This document shows, piece by piece, positions 4,718 to 5,339 of a DNA stretch of 5,339 nt. A program made the translations under genes and the position numbers. The notes under the pieces are model-generated. The model searched no databases. It had not been told where the DNA came from and was given only the letters and a program-made list of their open reading frames with translations. This DNA comes from Caldifarciminota bacterium (GTDB lineage Bacteria > WOR-3 > Hydrothermia > UBA1063 > CAJXJZ01). Location of the stretch: contig JALTEL010000646.1 in assembly GCA_027073945.1 (NCBI GenBank), positions 1-5,339 on the forward strand, in the 5' to 3' direction. Within the stretch, counting starts at the first letter, position 1. Each line of letters opens with the position of its first letter.

Positions 4718-5339
4718 TTTACTTCTACTATTGTTTCTTCATTATATCCTGAGATCACCTTCACAAATTTTCTTAACCTTCTATCCACTTCTGCATCTCC
4801 TGTGTCTACTCTTAAACACTCCAATTTTGATATTTTACCTGCGGTTGAAACAATTATTATATTATCTTCTCCAACTAACCTTAGCACTCCCGGGGTGATC
4901 TGTTTGCTGCCTCTTCCAAAGATAAAGCCGTTTCCTCCAATAGGAGTAACAATGATTTTTGCTTTTTTATATTTCTTTATTAACTTTATCAATCCCCTTT
5001 CATTCAAATCCTTTCCCACCAGTTCCTTATTATAAACTGAATCTACGCCAAGCAAGGTTTTATTAACGTTAAGTTCATCGGCTATACTTTTTACTGTTGT
5101 CCCCGGGCCAAGAATATAGAGTATATCCTTCTCCATATTCTCAACAATATACCTGGCAATCTCTCCCTTATTTTCCGTTTCTGGTTTACTCGTGGTAGAT
5201 GGCTCTTTACCTCCTTGAAGAAGTGATTTTGTTTTTGGGACCTTTAAATATCCGTATAGTTTTGCAGCCAGCCTGTTATCTCTAAATGCGTCTTCGTCAA
5301 TATCGAGAACTTCTTTCTCTATGAATTCTTTTGCGTAAG
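4714..5339 (-). CDS. ATP-NAD kinase family protein (COG3199-type), N-terminal part beyond window
   Basis: The last 207 codons of a longer gene; the frame is open to the right edge without a start, so the ATG at 5136 is internal. The segment begins YAKEF, then DIDEDAFR and RLAAKLYGYLKVP, a low-complexity linker rich in Lys, Glu, Ser and Thr, YILGPGTTVKSIADEL, TLLGVD, and the conserved block TPIGGNGFIFGRGSKQITP followed by VSTAGKISKLECLRVDTGD and VISGYNEE near the end. These match the C-terminal part of the COG3199 predicted ATP-dependent NAD kinases (also AcoX-like). The family is usually about 350-380 residues; the GGDGT-type catalytic motif would lie outside the window. It overlaps the aminotransferase start by four bases. 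True NAD kinase activity is an inference: many members of this family are untested, and some may phosphorylate other substrates. Confidence 0.87.
   Translation of the reverse strand, partial: YAKEFIEKEVLDIDEDAFRDNRLAAKLYGYLKVPKTKSLLQGGKEPSTTSKPETENKGEIARYIVENMEKDILYILGPGTTVKSIADELNVNKTLLGVDSVYNKELVGKDLNERGLIKLIKKYKKAKIIVTPIGGNGFIFGRGSKQITPGVLRLVGEDNIIIVSTAGKISKLECLRVDTGDAEVDRRLRKFVKVISGYNEETIVEVK

Noticed and set aside
4599..4898. Plus-strand hydrophobic frame resembling a membrane protein
   Set aside because: Leucine and isoleucine runs arise from the complement of lysine-, glutamate- and asparagine-rich codons of the two genes on the other strand.
4714..5136. Complete 140-residue gene starting at ATG 5136
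   Set aside because: The same frame continues upstream to the window edge with conserved family residues (DIDEDAFR, KLYGYLKVP), so that ATG is internal.

Overview
All supported genes in this window lie on the minus strand, so transcription runs from high to low coordinates. The window looks bacterial: it holds a MidA/NDUFAF7-type methyltransferase, a dimethylargininase and a patatin remnant, with tight operon spacing and good Shine-Dalgarno sites. The mix of a COG3199-type ATP-NAD kinase, a cysteine-rich family 4 uracil-DNA glycosylase and a COG1237-type metallo-beta-lactamase fold protein is typical of anaerobic Clostridia-like Firmicutes and of some archaea. An anaerobic Firmicute or relative is my best guess, with low confidence.

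Right block (about 1443-5339, AT-rich; one 60-base line at 3841 is about 28% GC by hand count). This is one compact operon read in the order: ATP-NAD kinase family protein (no start in view, runs off the right edge), a HisC-like PLP aminotransferase (4-nt overlap), a 90-nt gap holding an unassigned 32-codon open frame, a uracil-DNA glycosylase with an extra four-cysteine tail, an MBL-fold hydrolase (1-nt gap, with a G7 run at the joint), a 39-codon small gene (4-nt overlap), and a class I SAM methyltransferase. Any operon promoter is outside the window. The enzymes do not form an obvious single pathway.

Junction (about 1241-1442). Just past the methyltransferase stop, composition becomes GC-richer and a patatin-like phospholipase fragment of about 50 codons appears. 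It keeps the DGG motif but is truncated at both ends. This looks like a recombination or insertion scar.

Left block (1-1240, GC-richer; the 60-base line at 961 is about 75% GC). A dimethylarginine dimethylaminohydrolase has its ATG exactly where transcription should start from a perfect TATAAT, so its mRNA may be leaderless. Ten bases after its stop comes a MidA-family methyltransferase that runs off the left edge. The pair is suggestive because MidA's mitochondrial homologue NDUFAF7 methylates protein arginine, while DDAH degrades free methylarginine.

The observations most worth checking are the DDAH-MidA pair, the two small frames embedded in the operon, the Glu-to-Gln change and extra Cys tail of the glycosylase, the G7 joint that could fuse glycosylase and hydrolase, and the patatin scar. 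No tRNA, rRNA, CRISPR array or intact mobile element was seen.
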